A stretch of DNA of 8,091 nt from an uncultured Eubacteriales bacterium. GTDB lineage: Bacteria; Bacillota; Clostridia; Christensenellales; CAG-138. The stretch covers positions 1 to 8,091 of the forward strand of contig CACXNN010000078.1 in the NCBI GenBank assembly GCA_902768995.1. The letters are read 5' to 3'. The stretch's first letter is position 1; each line of letters begins with the position of its first letter. A program made the translations under genes and the position numbers. Under the pieces are notes generated by a model. That model was not told the origin of the DNA. It searched no databases and worked only from the letters and a program-made list of their open reading frames with translations. Shown here one piece after another: positions 7,155 to 8,091 of the stretch.

Positions 7155-7183
7155 ATTATACCATCTGCCCCCTTGGTTGACAA
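7155..7183 (-). promoter_or_regulatory. Promoter of the xth-maf-uvrC-trpS operon
   Basis: On the minus strand, TTGTCA (7183-7178) is followed by 17 bp and a perfect TATAAT (7160-7155), preceded by TGG (extended -10, TGnTATAAT). The -10 box ends 5 nt before the xth ATG, so the start site should fall at or next to the first codon. The -35 box overlaps that of the divergent promoter on the other strand. Confidence 0.75.
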
Positions 7184-7205
7184 GAACGGACAAAAGCAAT
7201 AAGAT
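7177..7205 (+). promoter_or_regulatory. Promoter of the small winged-helix gene, overlapping the xth promoter
   Basis: TTGACA (7177-7182), a 17-bp spacer and TAAGAT (7200-7205) form a good sigma-A promoter pointing right. Transcription should begin near 7212, only a few bases before the SD GGAGGG (7215-7220). Five of its six -35 bases are also part of the -35 box of the leftward xth promoter. Confidence 0.65.
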
Positions 7206-7224
7206 ACAAAAAACGGAGGGAGCT

Positions 7225-7413
7225 ATGGAGGAAAAGCTGCTGGCGGCGCTGCGGGCCCGGGCCTATCGGGGCGCATGCCGCATAGAGGATAGAAAGGCTT
7301 TGGCCGCGGAGCTGGGCATCAGCGTGGGGAAGCTGAGCGCGCTCCTTTACGCCCTGTGCGGGGAGGGTCGTATCCTGCAGGATCACGATATTATCCTGCT
7401 GCTGTCCGAATGA
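7225..7413 (+). CDS. Small winged-helix-like putative DNA-binding protein (62 aa)
   Basis: This 62-residue protein starts at the ATG 4 nt after GGAGGG (7215-7220). Residues about 21-51 look like a helix-turn-helix: EDRKALAAELGISVGKLSAL, then LYALCGEGRILQD as a third helix leading to a small wing, ending in a hydrophobic strand (DIILLLSE). This resembles the winged-helix fold of small transcription regulators, but no family can be named. It lacks any partner or ligand domain. Its divergent promoter shares a -35 box with the xth operon promoter, so it could regulate itself or that operon. That role is inference from position. An upstream in-frame TTG at 7177 lies in the -35 box and is not a credible start. 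It could also be a simple hypothetical protein of unrelated function. Confidence 0.7.
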   Translation: MEEKLLAALRARAYRGACRIEDRKALAAELGISVGKLSALLYALCGEGRILQDHDIILLLSE

Positions 7414-7427
7414 ATGACGGCAATCTC

Positions 7428-7456
7428 TTGATATTTCTGTGATGATGTGCTAAAAT
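7428..7456 (+). promoter_or_regulatory. Promoter of the alpha/beta hydrolase gene
   Basis: TTGATA (7428-7433), a 17-bp spacer and TAAAAT (7451-7456) with an upstream TGC (extended -10) form a strong promoter. The start site should be near 7463, giving a leader of about 28 nt that carries GGAGG (7476-7480). The stretch 7414-7490 holds nothing else recognisable apart from the inverted repeat listed separately. No terminator hairpin is visible after the small gene at 7413, so some read-through is likely. Confidence 0.65.
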
Positions 7457-7460
7457 ATCA
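7429..7460. repeat. 8-bp inverted repeat spanning the hydrolase promoter: operator candidate
   Basis: TGATATTT (7429-7436) and AAATATCA (7453-7460) are exact inverted copies separated by 16 bp. One arm covers the -35 box and the other the -10 box. The arms are centred about 24 bp apart, roughly two helical turns, so a dimer or pair of dimers could bind one DNA face. In AT-rich promoter DNA such matches can arise by chance. Confidence 0.4.
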
Positions 7461-7490
7461 TATCTTATGTATCGTGGAGGTTCATGGGGA

Positions 7491-8091
7491 ATGAGCATCA
7501 CGCAAAAGGAGCGCAAGTTTTCTTCGGCTACGGGTCTGTGCGATATCGTCTATCGGCAGTGGATCCCCGAAGAGATCCGTGGCGCGGTGGTGCTGGTCCA
7601 CGGCATGTCGGAGCATATCGCCCGGTATGACATCTTCGCCAAGTTCCTGGCGGAGAACGGCTTCCTGGTATCGGGCATGGACCTGCCCTCCCACGGCAAG
7701 AGCTGGAAGGAGGGCCTGCCTCGCGGGTTCTTCGGCACCGAGGATGGCTGGGGCAAGGTCCTGCTGGACATCCGTGCCCTCTGCGCCATCGTGCGTCGGG
7801 AGAATCCCCAGGTGTCCGTCACCCTGTTCGGACACTCCATGGGCTCGCTCCTCTCCGCCGACTATGTTTCTCGCTACACCAACGATTTCGACGCCGTAGT
7901 GCTCTGCGGCACCTCCGGCCCCAATCCGGCGGCCGTGGTGGGAAAATTCCTGGCCAACCGGGAGATCAAGGCCGGGCGGGGCATGGAGCCCAGCCCCAAG
8001 CTGGACAAGCTCTGCTTCGGCAGCTTTGCCAAGCGGGTGCCCCACGCCAAGAGCAATTTCGACTGGCTGAATCGGGACGAAGAGGGCGTCA
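7491..8091 (+). CDS. Alpha/beta hydrolase, lysophospholipase / monoacylglycerol lipase-like (3' truncated by window)
   Basis: The frame from ATG 7491 stays open to the window end, giving the first 200 residues. It shows the hydrolase-4 (serine aminopeptidase S33-like) pattern: GAVVLVHGMSEHIARYD (31-47) with the oxyanion HG, MDLPSHGKS (63-71), and the nucleophile elbow FGHSMGS (113-119) with S116 as the catalytic serine. FGSFAKR and SNFDWLNRDE (about 176-197) resemble the cap region of Firmicutes lysophospholipase-type members. The acid and histidine of the triad lie beyond the window. There is no signal peptide, so it probably acts in the cytoplasm on lysophospholipids, monoacylglycerols or other esters. 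The substrate is uncertain. GGAGG (7476-7480) lies 10 nt before this start. The nearer ATG at 7484 is in another frame. It has its own promoter at 7428. Confidence 0.88.
   Translation, partial: MSITQKERKFSSATGLCDIVYRQWIPEEIRGAVVLVHGMSEHIARYDIFAKFLAENGFLVSGMDLPSHGKSWKEGLPRGFFGTEDGWGKVLLDIRALCAIVRRENPQVSVTLFGHSMGSLLSADYVSRYTNDFDAVVLCGTSGPNPAAVVGKFLANREIKAGRGMEPSPKLDKLCFGSFAKRVPHAKSNFDWLNRDEEGV

Noticed and set aside
7177..7224. Longer 78-residue form of the small winged-helix protein starting at a TTG
   Set aside because: The TTG is part of the -35 box, upstream of the predicted transcription start, while the ATG at 7225 has a well-placed GGAGGG.
7484..7486. ATG 3 nt after GGAGG as the start of the hydrolase
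   Set aside because: It is out of frame with the alpha/beta hydrolase motifs. The ATG at 7491 is in frame and still within reach of the same SD.

Overview
The window is about 8.1 kb of GC-rich bacterial chromosome and nearly all coding. It holds housekeeping genes plus a small sugar-acid catabolic unit. The protein types (a GntP permease paired with a MOFRL-type glycerate kinase, a TrpRS with a TGDRPTG N-terminus like that of Firmicutes enzymes, a 616-residue UvrC, a lysophospholipase-like hydrolase), strong SD sequences (AGGAGG-like) and consensus sigma-A promoters suggest a high-GC member of the Firmicutes, probably Clostridia. The species cannot be told from the sequence alone. No mobile element, CRISPR array, tRNA or rRNA was seen.

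Layout. Positions 1-77 may be the last codons of an upstream gene. A near-consensus promoter (74-102) with a perfect 16-bp palindrome between and over its boxes drives a D-glycerate unit on the + strand: a GntP-family permease (149-1507), an intergenic hairpin, then a glycerate 2-kinase (1568-2803). A strong bidirectional hairpin (2824-2856) separates it from a convergent operon on the - strand. Read in transcription order, that operon is xth (exonuclease III, 7149-6391), maf (6394-5836, broken), uvrC (5839-3989) and trpS (3984-2869). Its genes overlap by ATGA at two junctions and are 4 nt apart at the third. Its promoter (7155-7183) shares its -35 box with a divergent promoter for a 62-aa winged-helix-like protein (7225-7413). 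A third + strand unit starts at 7428 with its own promoter and runs off the window as an alpha/beta hydrolase (from 7491).

How they work together (inference from family knowledge). The permease and kinase import D-glycerate and feed it into glycolysis as 2-phosphoglycerate. The - strand operon combines base excision repair (Xth), nucleotide excision repair (UvrC) and nucleotide-pool or cell-division control (Maf) with tryptophanyl-tRNA charging.

Most notable points. (1) maf has lost about 26 bp of its conserved 3' part, which shifts the frame and joins it in frame to uvrC. The frame left behind still ends in the ATGA overlap with uvrC, showing the ancestral arrangement. (2) The xth and small-regulator promoters share one -35 element, and the xth mRNA is predicted to be leaderless. 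(3) The glycerate promoter carries a perfect palindromic operator candidate. No clearly novel multi-gene system is evident.
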